64,000 nt of DNA from Phialocephala subalpina (lineage: Eukaryota; Ascomycota; Leotiomycetes; Helotiales; Mollisiaceae): assembly GCA_900073065.1 (NCBI GenBank), contig FJOG01000033.1, forward strand, positions 14,916 through 78,915, in the 5' to 3' direction. The notes under the pieces are model-generated. The model saw nothing but the letters and a program-made list of their open reading frames with translations, searched no databases and was not told the DNA's origin. The position numbers were made by a program, and so were the translations under genes. Position 1 is the stretch's first letter; each line of letters begins with the position of its first letter. This document shows, piece by piece, positions 1-11,926 of the stretch.

Positions 1-345
1 TTTATAATTTAATGAATATAATAATATAATTTTATTATATTCATTTTTAATTTAATTATATATAATGAAATATTTTTTAATAATATTAATAAATATAAAG
101 AATTAAAATTATATAAATTTATATAATATTTATTTAATAAATATTTATTTTATATTTTCTTTATATTTTAAATTATTAAAATATAAAAATAAATTAATTT
201 AAAATAAAATAATAATTTTAATATTATTAGTATTATAAAGATATTTATTCGAATAAATCAAAAGTATATAAAAATTTTAATTTTAATATATTTAAAAATT
301 AATTATTATTATTTAAATAAAAATATAAAATTAAAGAATTATATC
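1..345. repeat. Extremely AT-rich non-coding tract
   Basis: The first about 345 bases are almost pure A/T with only scattered G or C and no usable reading frame. Composition then changes sharply at about 346 to ordinary fungal sequence. This looks like the edge of an AT isochore made by repeat-induced point mutation of old transposons. Mitochondrial DNA is a less likely alternative because no mitochondrial gene is visible and the flank is nuclear. Confidence 0.7.
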
Positions 346-895
346 CTCCAACTTTGACTCGTTCCCATGCTAGTCCTAATGTAGCCTAATGCTACACGTG
401 ACTAGCTTATTATACTAATAGGTACTAAGCGAGTATATATTGGTTATTTTCGTGCATTGAGAATGGATCTCGGTTAGCGCTTGAGCAAAGCGGCGATCCT
501 AACTAACCGCGTTGGAAGCTATATAGGTTAAGATTCGGCGCAGATTACCTCCGAAACTCCTTCCGCCAGCCTCTTATCCTGCTGGCTTCAATCAACTCAT
601 TGCACGACTGTTAGTAATTCTTCGGGATCCTTCATCCCAAACATAGGAGCTCTATTCGTTGCTCTACCCTGTTTAATACTTGTTCCCCCTTCGTGGCTCT
701 CCGGAAATCCTTGAACGGAGAATTAGAGACGACAGCGAGAGAGCTAGAAATCATCGTCATGGTATCTTCGGGCTCGAAAGAAAGGTCAAAGTGGTGGGCG
801 AAGGCCACTAGAGCTTTATCGTCGGTCCCTTTAACGCGAACAAGGCATTGGAGGCACGCCTTACCCCAAGGTACGGTTCATCCAATTAAACACGC
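346..895. other. Upstream flank of the broken HET gene
   Basis: Mixed-composition DNA with short open frames, for example 693-908 on the plus strand. They may be remnants of the N-terminal part of the HET gene that follows. I recognise no domain here. Confidence 0.4.
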
Positions 896-2543
896 ATGTT
901 GGGACTGACAAGAGTTGTAGAAGAGAAATCCCTTGTAGATAGCCGAGCTCTATCTGTAGACGAATTATCTCAGCTGGAGGAGTATTTAGATTCTGAATCT
1001 GAAGCCGTTGACTCAAATGGATATACGGACTATTCAGAACGACGCAAAAAGCACGTGTGGAAATTGGCTCGCAGCTAGCTCAACAAATGCCTCACCGAAC
1101 ACACTCTCCCCGATGCATGCGTCCACCCAATACACAGCAACTACTGTCCCACTCGTCTTATAGACATTCAAGGACCAAATCTCAGTCTTGTGTTAAGACA
1201 AGACCACGAGGATCCCGGTGCGATCAACTATGCTGCTCTGACTTATTGTTGGGGTAGGAATATGCCGGAATCTGGTTTGACCAAAGTTGCAACCTTGGAG
1301 ACCCATCGGCAGGGAATTAATTTGTCGAAATTACCCCAAACCTTCAGGGATGCAATTGAAATCGCTCGCAATCTGAGTGTTCCATACCTCTGGATCGATG
1401 CACTATGCATTATTCAAGATTCTAACGAGAACTGGGAAAAAGAGGCCTCTGCTATGAGCATGGTCTACTCGGGAGCCGTCATCACCATTGCAGCTGACGT
1501 CTGGGATGATTGCAGGGGAAGTTTCTTGCAAATCAATAGGGTGGAAAATCTGACCCTTCTTACCTGAAATGGGATTGGAACGACGTGCTCAATGAAACCC
1601 CATTAATGGCGCGAGGTTGGACGTTGCAAGAACGTGAGCTGTCCCCTCGCATTATCTACTTCACCCCTACCGAGATTTTATGGGAATGCAGAATGAAAAG
1701 ACATCGGGAAGGTGTTGAACCGGAAGAAGCAAAGTTTGGTTCGAAGACTGCGGGCCTTACACGTTGTTCGGATCGCAAGGACAAGTATGTACCAACTGAC
1801 ACGGATTACGATGACGCGATTTCCAATCAGATTTCGAACTCCGGACACGACTGTGGCGACAAACTATAACGGATTACAGTTCCAGGTCTTTCACCAAGAT
1901 TCAAGATCGATTACTTGCCATTTCTGGCTTAGCAGCAGAATTCCAACGTCTAGGGGATGACCAATATATCTTCGGACTTTGGAAGACAAGCCTAATTGCA
2001 GATTTGGGATGGGTGGTTTGTCTAAATTCAGGTTCGCACGACGGTTCCGATTCTTCGAGCTTGGAATCAGCATCACACGTTATCGAAGTTAGCTCACGTC
2101 GTATAACTATACCAAATAATCCTCTGCCAACTTGGTCATGGGTATCCGTCAATGCAAAGGTTGAGTGGCCTACCTATCGAACGGGGGGCCAGCGCGCATT
2201 TCCACACGTACCAGCCCTGAAAGTCTTAGCTGCTATAGTTGCCACCTTGAACAGCTCAGACGATCGACCTATTACGAAGACGCCCAGTATCATTGTCTGT
2301 GGACAATTGAAAGAACTACCGTTAAGCGACGTGCCAGGTACAGCTATCAACTTTGATCAAGGTTGGCCGCCTTCAGACAGGATCTTTGTTCTCGGCTTAC
2401 TGGTACAACTCGACGTGTGCATGACCGGACTTGTTCTCGTTTCAACTGGCCAAAGGGAAGAGTACGAAAGAATCGGTCTGGCATTTTGGATTAATCCCGA
2501 CTGGTTTGAGAATGTGGAACATCAAGCTATTACTTTAGTATGA
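896..2543 (+). pseudogene. HET-domain (heterokaryon incompatibility) gene, broken
   Basis: HET proteins trigger cell death when genetically unlike hyphae fuse. The diagnostic blocks are present in order: PTRLIDIQ (about 1148), YAALTYCWG (about 1226), LWIDALCIIQD (about 1390), MARGWTLQERELSPR (about 1606), LLAISGLAAEF (about 1911) and PTWSWVSV (about 2128). They do not lie in one frame. TAG at 1076-1078 interrupts a stretch that reads ARS-stop-LNKC where Trp is expected. The frame then shifts near 1540-1550 and again near 1815-1858. I tested GT-AG introns at each break and none restores the frame. The gene sits next to the AT-rich tract, consistent with RIP-type decay. Sequencing errors could explain the frameshifts, less easily the stop. 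The N-terminal limit is uncertain. Confidence 0.8.
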
Positions 2544-2871
2544 GATAGTGTAGAGATATTTAGATTACCCATCTATAAGCAAGTAATAGGTCGAGTAAAA
2601 TTAATACACCCCCCGGTAATGCTACCCGTTTCGCACATTATTATAGCTACAAATATGGCAACTCTTTTCACGACATATCTTTCATTTCCAACATATACCC
2701 TCAAGCTAAATTTTCATATCCAACGATTTCACTCCACCGCTCAACAACAAACACCTTCGTCGACTTATCCATATCCTCTTGCTCCCCAAACCAACTCTCA
2801 TCCCACTCCAACTGAGCCTCTTTTCTTGAATTCAGCGCTCGATACAACTCCAAACAAACATCTTTTCGTTT
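2544..2871. other. Intergenic, nothing recognised
   Basis: Spacer between the broken HET gene and the small minus-strand ORF. A plus-strand frame (2619-3005) is Ser/Thr/Pro-rich low complexity and antisense to that ORF, so I do not count it. Confidence 0.4.
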
Positions 2872-3300
2872 CTAAATCATTGCAGCCTCATCCCAATCTC
2901 CAACTTTCGCCATCTTCCTCTTCCTCCTCTTCAACCACCGGAAATACCTCCTCAGAATATCTTCTTTCTCCACATATCGCTCACTGGTCACTCTCCAAAC
3001 CGTGAACCTATTGCACTGATCGTCACTCGTCGCTGGTTGAGTGACCAAACAAAGAGATGTCGCAGCGTCGTTGAGCAACTTAAGCTGCTCTTTAACGTTT
3101 CCCGGGGCGCCAAAGTTGATTTTATCTTGAGCTTTCGCTTCCTGGCGCTTTCGTAAATGTTTCATGAAGAGGCGGGTGAGTTGGATAATTATGAAGGTGA
3201 TATTGAGAAGAATGATGATCTGTATGATGATCCAGGCTATGTATTGGCTGTTGGTGGTGGTTGAGGGGTCGTGGGGTGAGTGGATGGTTGGGATGAGCAT
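2872..3300 (-). CDS. Hypothetical small membrane protein
   Basis: A 142-aa ORF without introns, not recognised. One strongly hydrophobic segment (about residues 20-45, rich in Ile) is followed by a basic stretch (KHLRKRQEAK), then a soluble tail ending in a highly basic patch (RWLKRRKRKM). This gives one membrane helix with positive residues on the presumed cytoplasmic side. It lies between a dead HET gene and an AT-rich repeat, so it may be lineage-specific or not expressed. Confidence 0.45.
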   Translation of the reverse strand: MLIPTIHSPHDPSTTTNSQYIAWIIIQIIILLNITFIIIQLTRLFMKHLRKRQEAKAQDKINFGAPGNVKEQLKLLNDAATSLCLVTQPATSDDQCNRFTVWRVTSERYVEKEDILRRYFRWLKRRKRKMAKVGDWDEAAMI

Positions 3301-3417
3301 GGCGTTTTGGTTTGTGAGGGAAGGATGAAGCGAATGTTAGAGGATTGGGGATTATGGTATTATTTTATATTGTTATTTGAGAGGATCTCTGGTTTTCACA
3401 TAAGACTGCCTTCGTCT

Positions 3418-4059
3418 AGTGTGAGAAATTAAGTAGTACTTAATAGCAATTCGAGTGCTACTTAACTCAACTCAACTAAAATCTTATGCTACTTTACTTA
3501 ACTTAATAGCTAATGAGTAGTATTAAGTAGGCTATTGAATAGAATCACGTAGTTTTAAATTATAATGCCTAATTAATTAAAAAGGGAAAAAAGTTTAATA
3601 TTATAAAGCTAGGGTTTAAGGGTTAAGGTTAAAGAGGTCTTATTAAAACAATTTTAAGCTGGAGAGCTTAAGAGAGTTAAATCCGAGGCTATATACACTA
3701 TATATAATCACGTGGTGCGGCAAGTGCCGAATTAGCGCTATAATAAATATAAAAAAAGGAAAAAAATCTTAAGAATTTGTTTTATATTAAATAAAAGTAG
3801 TTTTTATTATTTATTTTGATTTAAAATATAAATTATATTAGGTTTTAATATTTAGATTAAAAGTTTTATTTTTTTATTAAAAGTATTCTATTCTATATAA
3901 TTTTATATATAATAATCACGTGTTTATTTAAAAGTATTAAATAGTTACTTATTACTTAATTTAATAGCTAAGTTATAGCATTGCTACTTATACTCAACTT
4001 AATACTATTTAATACTACTCAATAGCTACTTAAATAGTTGAGTATTTCTTTCTCACACT
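3418..4059. mobile_element. AT-rich element with short terminal inverted repeats (MITE-like)
   Basis: The left end reads AGTGTGAGAAA and the right end reads TTTCTCACACT, an 11-bp inverted match over a 642-bp span. The interior is AT-rich and filled with variants of a short word related to ACTTAATAG / AAGTAGTA on both strands, and it has no coding frame. I could not see a convincing target-site duplication. It is a non-autonomous DNA element or a RIP-degraded larger one. Confidence 0.55.
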
Positions 4060-4347
4060 GCTTCAGTCACAGGGTGTGTAGAAGCAAGGGATGATATAAT
4101 ATTAATTCTTAGAACATGCCACTTCTCTGTTTGGAGATGTCTTAGACATCGGTTCAGCCTCCCACAGGCACATTCGATGAATCGGGCATTGTTCTAGCGA
4201 CCGATTGTATTCTGGTCCTGTACAAGGTCTCCACTTAGATTTCATTCATAAGATATTGGAAACACCCTCGCTACGATTCCCCAACTTCTCACATCACCGT
4301 CTTTCCTCGCCCCTTCTCATTTCTCATTATCAACTCTACTCTGTATC

Positions 4348-6266
4348 CTACACCACGTATCTGAAGTCAGGATTCTCCATATCAGTCAGATCCTCAAACG
4401 CAAAGGCATGCGTGATCTTCTCGTCGACTTTTTCATCAGCTACTGCAGTAATCTCCACCAGCACTGATCGCTTTGCTTTATTTCGTCGAGTGAGCAAGAG
4501 ACGAAGAATCACGAGGATGATGTTGAAGAGGACGTAGAGACAAAAGTGGGCGGTGAATCCTTTCTTGTACCGAGGAGCGTCGCCTGCTTGAAAGATCTGG
4601 TGGGTGAGATGGTTAGCGCTGTATAAAGGTGGGTCAAAGAAGGAGTAGGTAGAAGATGCGAGTGACAGGATGGGAAGGTGGGGTAAGGTAAGAGGAGGTC
4701 ATGATAGACATACCTGAGGTGCCGTCATGTTTCCTGCGGCCCAAGCGACAAAAGTCATCGCCAGTGTGGTCGACTTCTTAGTTTGACCTGCCACATTTCG
4801 AGATATCAAGGAGAAGACCAAGTTGCCTTCAGCGAGATAGAATTGAGTGCAGTAGAAAGCGATGAGAAGTCCGACTCGAGTATGATGATCAGGCGGGATG
4901 GAGTAGATGATGGCTGTGCCAATGATTGGAAGTCTAGAGAGTGTAGGCTTAGTCCTAGGAACAGACGTTGAAGGATGTAGACTTACACTGTCCATGCATG
5001 CATCACCAAGATAGTCTGCCCAGTGGTCTGAGCCAGAGTAGCACCACCTATCATCACAATGATAGTGACGGCACCCTGAGCAATGTTTAACAACTGCGTC
5101 TCCAACACACTGAACCCAAATGATGCAATGATGAGGTTGGAAAACACTCCCAGACCACCAATGACAAGAGTCGATGTAATCTGCAGCATAACATAGCACC
5201 AGATGACGGGGTCTTTGATCGCCTCGAGCATCTGGTAGGACTTGTATCTTTTGTTTTGGATACCGGTTTCGTTTGCTCGAACTCGCTCGATCATCAGGCG
5301 TTTCTGATCCTCGGTAAAGCACTTCGCTTTCATCGGAGAATCTGGGAGCCACCAACCGATGAAGACTGCCCAAACACAAGTCACGCACCCAAGGACCAGG
5401 AAAAGGAGTTGCCAAGAGTAGATGGTGTGGTGAGTGTAGTGGCTCGCACCCCAAGCTATAATACCTCCTACCTGTAACGGTTGTTAGCAACACTTGGGAA
5501 ACGTGGACGTGACAACATACCATAAGCTGAACTCCTGTCATGCAATACCAGAGTGAGGTGAGAACAGCTTGCTCACGCTTGGTGTACCACATGGTTGTCC
5601 TTCAATGATCAGAAGAGCTCACCAATTCTTGCAATGTTACTCACATAATGATGAAAGATGGCTGGACGCAAGACTCAAAGACACCGAGCAAGAAGCGCAC
5701 GACCATGAGGGACCTGAAGTTCTCCGCAGCAGCCGAACAGGCAATTACACAGCCCCAAAGGAAGACATTCGTTGCAAGGTATTTGGCGACTGGCAACTTC
5801 TGGAGGAGAAGATTCGTTGGATATTCTCCGACCAAGACTCCCATGTACAAGATAGTTCCAAGCCAGCTAGTTCAGGATCAGCATACGTTCGAGGCGAGGT
5901 ATTTGCAGACCAACCTATAGTCCTGGCCCACGAGATGTGCATCCTTCTTAATTCCCATTATAGATGCGAATCCGAGAGTCCCTTTGTCAAGAGACTGGCA
6001 GAAGTAGGTCCCAAGCATGCAAGCTAGAATTCTTCTGTTGATGGTCCAGAAGAGCTTCTTGCTCGTCTTTTCGTCAACATATGTGACTTCTTGGCCAACA
6101 TAGACTGCAGTCTGGATACGTTAGTTGGTTATCCGAGATTTTTTGACGGCATCCATGAACTCACTTCTTGATCTTCATCGCGATGTGCTTGCGGCACAGG
6201 TGGTGTGTACGGCGTAATGTCGTCCTCGTGGTGGACTGCCTGCGGGGTATGCTCTTCCTGACCCAT
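4348..6266 (-). CDS. MFS permease, anion:cation symporter / Dal5-allantoate permease type
   Basis: Plasma-membrane transporter of 517 aa, seven exons (6165-6266, 5915-6111, 5645-5866, 5521-5599, 4987-5471, 4714-4933, 4348-4596); all junctions are GT-AG and keep frame. A hydrophilic N-terminus (MGQEEHTPQ) precedes a helix-rich core. Family-like blocks are GTLGFASIMG, YPTNLLLQKLP, RFLLGVFESC, MWYTKREQ and FIGWWLPDSP. The ACS family carries organic anions, including hexuronates in bacteria and allantoate, nicotinate and related acids in fungi. The gene is divergent from the Zn2Cys6 regulator (928-bp shared promoter) and heads a cluster of uronic-acid enzymes, one of them intracellular. I infer import of a uronic-acid oligosaccharide. 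The substrate is not shown by sequence. Confidence 0.88.
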
Positions 6267-6568
6267 GTTATCGATATGAAGTTCCCGTAACTTGGATGAT
6301 TGACGATCAAACTCTCATGCACAGAGGAATGGTGCATATAATAGAGTGGGTGGTCGGGTAGTAGAAAACGGGTCCCCAGACTCCAGCATGGTCTGCTCTG
6401 GGCCGAGAAGACGAATTCCGGGGTAGGATCAAAGTGTCGGGAAGGGGAGTGATAATCATCCCAGGGATGAAGAATACTGCCAGACTTTGGGTATCAGGTA
6501 GACCATTTCTCCGGAAATCATCTCTAATGAAGCTAGCGGTCGATGTTGAGTGACGGTTGCAACCATAT

Positions 6569-6582
6569 CCGGAGGACCTCCG
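6569..6582. promoter_or_regulatory. Candidate Zn2Cys6 site, CGG-N7-CCG palindrome
   Basis: CCGGAGGACCTCCG has two inverted CGG triplets spaced by seven bases, the type of site bound by Zn2Cys6 dimers. Thirteen of these bases recur exactly at 12070-12082, 144 bp before the GH88 start codon. The site is about 305 bp from the permease start and 615 bp from the regulator start. Confidence 0.5.
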
Positions 6583-7069
6583 ACACTTCGCCCGCGCTCC
6601 GAAGAGGGGTTTGTGGACAGCCACTGACCCCAAAAAGGTGTACAGCCCCGCGATGGGGAGTTGCTCAACGACGTCTGCTGATATGCAGAAGGTGCTCTAT
6701 GTGATATCCAGGGGACCTTACGCTGTCAAAGACAGGAATGGTCTTTGGGTTGAGATCTGTTAAAGACAAATTTCGTGCACTGCAGCTTCCGCAGCACATC
6801 AATCGAACATGATGGACTGGGTTCAATGGGCTACCTCTTCTAAGTTAAATTAATCGCGAATGCTCAGTCCTATGGTTTTAACGGAGTAGTATTAGTTTCT
6901 GAGCAGCATTGATACCGTAGAGCCGACCCGTGAAGACAACAAATTTCCACAAAGTTTCTCGAGCTTCAAGCCCCTGAAAAAGGTGGCTTGTGGTTGGGGC
7001 GCCAATACGCTACCAGAAATAGGCATCGCTCACTATCCACCTGCCAAGCCCCCATATTGCAGCACAGTA

Positions 7070-7076
7070 CCCCGCA
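7070..7076 (-). promoter_or_regulatory. CreA-like site TGCGGGG
   Basis: Matches the carbon-catabolite repressor consensus SYGGRG (GCGGGG). It lies about 120 bp upstream of the regulator start codon. Confidence 0.4.
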
Positions 7077-7194
7077 AACACATCCCCCACAATCTTACTG
7101 CGGCGATCATCTCAGCCTCCGACTTTTCATCAATCGAACAACTCAAACAAACTCTCTATGAGATGCTTCACCGTACAAGCCCATCGACTAAGCC

Positions 7195-9946
7195 ATGCGC
7201 TCCCATGCGACTCAGAACCAGGCCGCTGAGGACAACTATCCTGAGCCCGAGGCAAACGGCAAGATGACCAAGGGTTCAGCAGAAGAGGAAGGGCCAGCGT
7301 GAGCAGAAATTTTATTACAAGTACTCTTCAGGCGCTGATGTTGCTCAAGGTGTCAACCATGCAGGAAGAAGAAGGCGAAGTGCTCCAGACAGCAGCCGTG
7401 TTCGCATTGCACGCGATTCAGTGAGCAGAAGACACCTTCAGATCGTGGCGATATCTGACGCGCCGCAGGCATAGAGTGTGTTTATGATGATCGCAAAGTA
7501 AAGCCAGGATTGAGAACTGGAGCAGTGGAAAATCTTACTCAGAGAGTAGGTACGTGAGGGATTCTTTCTGCTGTTCAAACCTTTGCGAATGCACTTTCGA
7601 TATTGATTAAGCTCAAAATGCACTCGCGGCCCATGTGAGCACCGTATGAGCTGCCTGTTTGAACCGATTGAATGAACGAGTAGAATTAAAATTTCAAATG
7701 CTGACTCAATATTTAGCAACACTGGAGAACATGTTTCTGGGACAAGGAGTATTATGGCAGCAGGTTTTCAGCTGTCTGAACGCAGTCCAAAACGGGGCAT
7801 CTATGAACGGAGTCCTCCCACCAGATGCACATGCATCAAATGGAGATACTCTGAAAGAATGTACGACGCGACTCAAGTCTACTCTATCAAGTTTATCACT
7901 CGATCTCGGTGATATAGAACCGCCTCTCAGCAGTCCTCTCAAGCGTCGAAGAACAAACAGCACAGCAGATGGAGAACCTTCGCCAAGAGCACATCCAGCT
8001 CCTGCAGTCAACCACGATGACGGGAAGGAACTACCTCCCGACGACTTGATTGATGCTTTGGTCGAAATTTACTTCACCAATATACATCCCTGGATCCCAA
8101 TTTTGCACGTCAGGCAATTTCGCGAGAGGATGAAAGATGCAGCTCAACGGAAGAAGCTCGAGACAATATTTCACGCAATTGTGTCGCTGTGTGTGCGTTT
8201 TTCAAATGATCCGAGACTGAGCAATGCGAAAGTGAGAGCGCGATATTCGAAGAGAAGCAGAAACACAGTGATTTTGCAGAGTATGGAATCATTTTCTGTG
8301 GAGAACCTGCAGGCACTTGTCATCTGCGCGTTCGATATCATCGGAAGCGGTCGTGGACCATCAGCTTGGTCAATCGTGGGAAGTATGACACGGACAGTTG
8401 AGCAACTACAACTGAGCGTGGAAGATGAAGACCAGACCCAGTCAGCAGAATTCCTAATCAAACGCATGGCTTTCTTGGCGCCTTGTAAAAGCTGGATCGA
8501 AAGAGAAGAGCGACGACGCGTTTTCTGGAATGTGTTCTTGATGGATCGATTTTGCAGCATTGCGACAGGATGGAACTTCTCACTTACTAGCGCGGATGTG
8601 AGGAGACGACTGCCTTGCGAAGGTGCGTTGTGGGAGGAAGGTAAACCTTTGACGACTCCAACGCCATACTTTGGTGTGGCGGATGCCTCTTCGGGTGGCG
8701 CAACTCTGCCTTCGAGACGACCGGAACTTGAAGATCAAGCCTCGATTGGAGGCTTTGCATACCGCATTGAAGCTTCAGAGAGTCTAAGTCTCGTGACATC
8801 TTTCTTTTTGAGGCATGCAGTCAATGTCTCGAACGTGCAAGAGGTGCAGATGTGGTTGATGAGATTCAAAGAACTTGATCTCAGGCTCGTTCAGTAAGTC
8901 CTCAAGCTCAAGTTGTCGAGTTTCAGACCTTCTAACCTGCCAACAGATGGAAGATATTCCTGCCAGAGCAATGGCGAGAAGCGTGTGCATTGAACGTAGA
9001 CGGAGTCCTAGATCCAAACTTGACTTTGGCTCACATCACCCACAACACCGCAGTCGGCCTCCTGCATCAAGGCATAGCCTACCCATCGCCAGAATGGCAA
9101 GCAAGTCCCATCCGACTGCCCTCCGTTTCAAGCGCCGAGACCTGCATAGCAGCTGCTACAGAAGTAGCAATAATCGCCGACAAATACCTTCAAGACTCCA
9201 AGATACCAACGAGTCCACAATTCGCATTCTGTCTCTTCGTATGCGGACGTATGCTTCTGGCCCACGCCCTTCACTATAACACAGTCGTCCCTCCAGAACT
9301 TGACTCCTTGACGAGAAGTTTGAAAGAGATTTCAAGACGCTGGAATGGACCTCACGTCGAAGGCCAGGCAAGCGGGACAGACAATCTTGCTTCTAAGTTC
9401 GCTACTCGTTTAGAGTATGCACGAAACCAGGGCCCACATGTTTTAGATATCAGACAACCTGCATATTCTGAAGAACAGAATTCTCACAATACAAATGGAT
9501 CAGCTGCGCCAAGGAGAATCTTGCGCTCTACCAACTCGCACGCATCACCCTCCAATGGAAACCTTCCGCAAATGAACGGCTTGTCACACACCGTTACTCC
9601 CGCACCATTCACTAACGGCTATCAACTCGACGACCAGAACACTATAATCGTTGAGCAAGAAGGATCACCAGACAGCATTTCGCTCGCCTTCCCACCCTTG
9701 CCACTTGCACTTCAACCTCATTGCACAGGTGGCAACAATACCAGAATGCCTTCTCCAGTCCTTGGAAATGCTCAAATGTACTCCAACAATGGAGAGACGG
9801 ACTACAACGGCTTCGGAAGTCTGCCGGAAAATGGAACGGCAACTTTCAATGCTGGTAATGGGTACGAGGATCTGAGTTCGTTCTTTGATTACTCGTTCTT
9901 GCCGACGCAGAGGATTAGTATGTTCTCTGGGACGAATAATGGGTAG
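7195..9946 (+). CDS. Zn2Cys6 transcription factor with fungal_trans domain, probable cluster regulator
   Basis: Nuclear DNA-binding activator or repressor of 832 aa. Five exons (7195-7298, 7350-7420, 7469-7549, 7651-8893, 8947-9946) sum to exactly 833 codons. The zinc cluster is split by an intron: CQPCRKKKAKC then SRQQPCSHC then C in IECVYDD, giving Cx2Cx6Cx5Cx2Cx6C. A linker with coiled-coil character follows (LNRLNERVELKF). The middle homology region carries DALVEIYFTNIHPWIPIL, REERRRVFWNVFLMDRF and HNTAVGLLHQGIAYP. The C-terminus is Asn/Gly/Ser-rich, as in activation regions. The start was chosen because it is the upstream ATG in frame with the Cys cluster. It is divergent from the permease and next to GH88. 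The specific orthologue (rhamnose or galacturonate type) cannot be assigned by eye. Confidence 0.88.
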
Positions 9947-10185
9947 CGTGAAGACATGTATAATATGAGACGAGATCTGGCCACACCGGAAGCGTTCGCG
10001 GGCGGTTTGAGACCCCAACACAAGATTTTAGGAGTTCAGGCAATTCACTCTGCTTTGAAAGTACGACACGAATCTAATACAATTGAATTTAGTGGGCAGC
10101 AAGCATTTGGCAACTCTTTCGTTTCATGTTCAGACCTCATCCGAGCCAGACCACTACCTACCAGCGTGCAACCCTCGCTTCCAAT

Positions 10186-11926
10186 CTACTTCGCAACAAA
10201 ATGCTCCCCAATCCCCATCTCCAACAACAAATTCCCCATCATCAAGAAATAATAATCCGCATAAACCAACCCATGATCCGCCCACCTCCTTGGCGCGAAC
10301 TCATAATTATTGATCGTCGCTCCCCTCAAGATCGTCTCCTCTCCATCTCCCATCTCAACCACAAGCTTGCCGTCTTCGGAGCTTTTTCCATGCTCCACGG
10401 ATTCTACTTCAGCTTTACTTGTTACGAATTTCGCTGGTGGACTGAGTTGAGTGGCGCAGACGGAAGAAAGGATGCGGAGTGCTGCGTCGAGATATAGAGA
10501 TTGTTCACCTAGGGAAGTGAGAGAGCGGTGGAGAAGGAGAAGGCCGCAACACGCGATCATGGCGGCGCTTGTATCTGTCAGTCTCTTCCCATCCTCATTA
10601 GGAGCATCGAAGTCCCAAGGCGGCACCGCATTTCCACTCTCCTCTAGCCTCTTCAAAAAATAATCCGCACAACTCCTAGCCGTTTCAAGAAAACTCCTAT
10701 CCCCAGTCCAGCCATACGTCTGCGCGAACCCGATGATAGCCCATGCCTGACCTCGAGACCAAGACGAAGAATCGGAGTACCCTTGGTTGGTGAACTTGGC
10801 TTTGACGGTCCCGGTAGCTTGATCGAAATTCACGACGTGGAAGGTGGAGGAGTTGGGTCGGAGGAGGTGTTTCTGGGTGGATCTGGCGTGGGTTTTTGCG
10901 ATGTTGTAGAGGTGGGGAGAGCGGAGCTCGACGCTGGCCCAGAAGAGGAGGTCAAGGTTGAGCATGTTATCCTGTGGAATGATATATCAGTCCCCAATCC
11001 CTTATTCTCAAAAGCTGGGGAGCTCACAATGATCACCAAGAAGTCTTTGGTAGGATCCGTGAACGAATATCGTTTCGTAACACAGGTATCCCAAGATCTC
11101 AGACACCCAACGTTTGCATCATACCTCGACCCAAGAGTCTGTGCAGCTGTGAGCAGGCTCTCGTACGCCTTTTCGTCATGCTCCAGCTCCCATGCTTTCC
11201 GAGCCCAAGGCGAGATCATGAAGCTTAGGTCGTGGGTTGTTTTGAGGTGGGCATTTTGGTGAAGGTTGTGAGTCCACCATTTGCATGCGTACTGTAGTTG
11301 GAGGGGATGTGGTAATTGAGGGAGGCCTGAGTATGGAGATGGCAAAAGAGCTCGAGCATATTTTCTTTGCCTTTCAAGGAGCAGATAAAGACTACCAGGA
11401 AAGAAGCCAGAAGTCCAGAAGTCAAGTTCTCGGTATACGTATGCCGTTGATCCTGGCTTGGTGTACTCCGGGTATAGAATTGGCGGGGTTGACTAGAAGA
11501 AGTAGGTCAAATTCTGAAAACACTTCATCAAAGCTTTATGAAATCGCCCTCACCTTGTCAAGACCTCGTTCTGCAACACCCCATATCTTCGCAACTGTAG
11601 ACTCTGAATACAAAGACGCGAGTATGTCTTTGACTGCGGGGTTCAATTCCAGTGTATCAGAAATTGGAGGCGTCACTTGTCCCAAATATTCGCTTTTCAG
11701 AGGTGGCGCCTTTGGTTCGAGAACGATGTTCTATTTTAATGTCAGCACAAAGCCTTTTCCAAATCGATGGAAGACTAACAGATGCAATTGTGCGGTCTTT
11801 GAGACACGAGACCATGGCACTTTCATCGCTGGGAGGGGATAGCGCTCGTTTCTTTGATGTCCGCATGGTCATAGACTGGAAGCAATTCTGGAATAGAGAG
11901 ACAAAAGAGTTGGAAGAAGACGACAT
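10186..11926 (-). CDS. GH88 unsaturated glucuronyl hydrolase, cytosolic
   Basis: Hydrolyses the 4,5-unsaturated uronic acid from the non-reducing end of oligosaccharides left by polysaccharide lyases. Four exons (11780-11926, 11554-11730, 11028-11492, 10186-10971) give 524 aa. The family blocks are present: THDLSFMISPW and VIIDNMLNLDLLFWAS carry the two Asp residues that correspond to the catalytic pair of Bacillus UGL, and SSWSRGQAWAIIGFAQTY and DTSAAMIACCGLLLL match GH88 rather than GH105. The N-terminus (MSSSSNSFVSLFQ) is not a signal peptide, so the enzyme should act inside the cell, which implies import of unsaturated fragments. Its promoter holds the 13-bp word shared with the permease/regulator promoter. 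GH88 is uncommon enough in fungi to define the pathway. Confidence 0.9.

Larger units (their letters stand above)
6267..7194. promoter_or_regulatory. Shared divergent promoter of permease and regulator
   Basis: A 928-bp spacer between two divergent start codons. It contains the palindrome CCGGAGGACCTCCG at 6569-6582 and a CreA-like site on the minus strand at 7070-7076. ORFs in it (6307-6633 minus, 6557-6763 plus) resemble nothing and overlap each other, so I treat it as regulatory. Confidence 0.6.

Noticed and set aside
1..345. Mitochondrial DNA insertion
   Set aside because: Composition alone suggested it, but no mitochondrial gene, tRNA or ORF is visible.
1500..1600. An intron explaining the HET gene 1 frame change
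   Set aside because: No GT-AG pair of workable length restores the frame between 1500 and 1600.
6983..7267. 94-aa plus-strand ORF before the regulator
   Set aside because: It overlaps the true first exon (7195-7298) in another frame and has no family signal.
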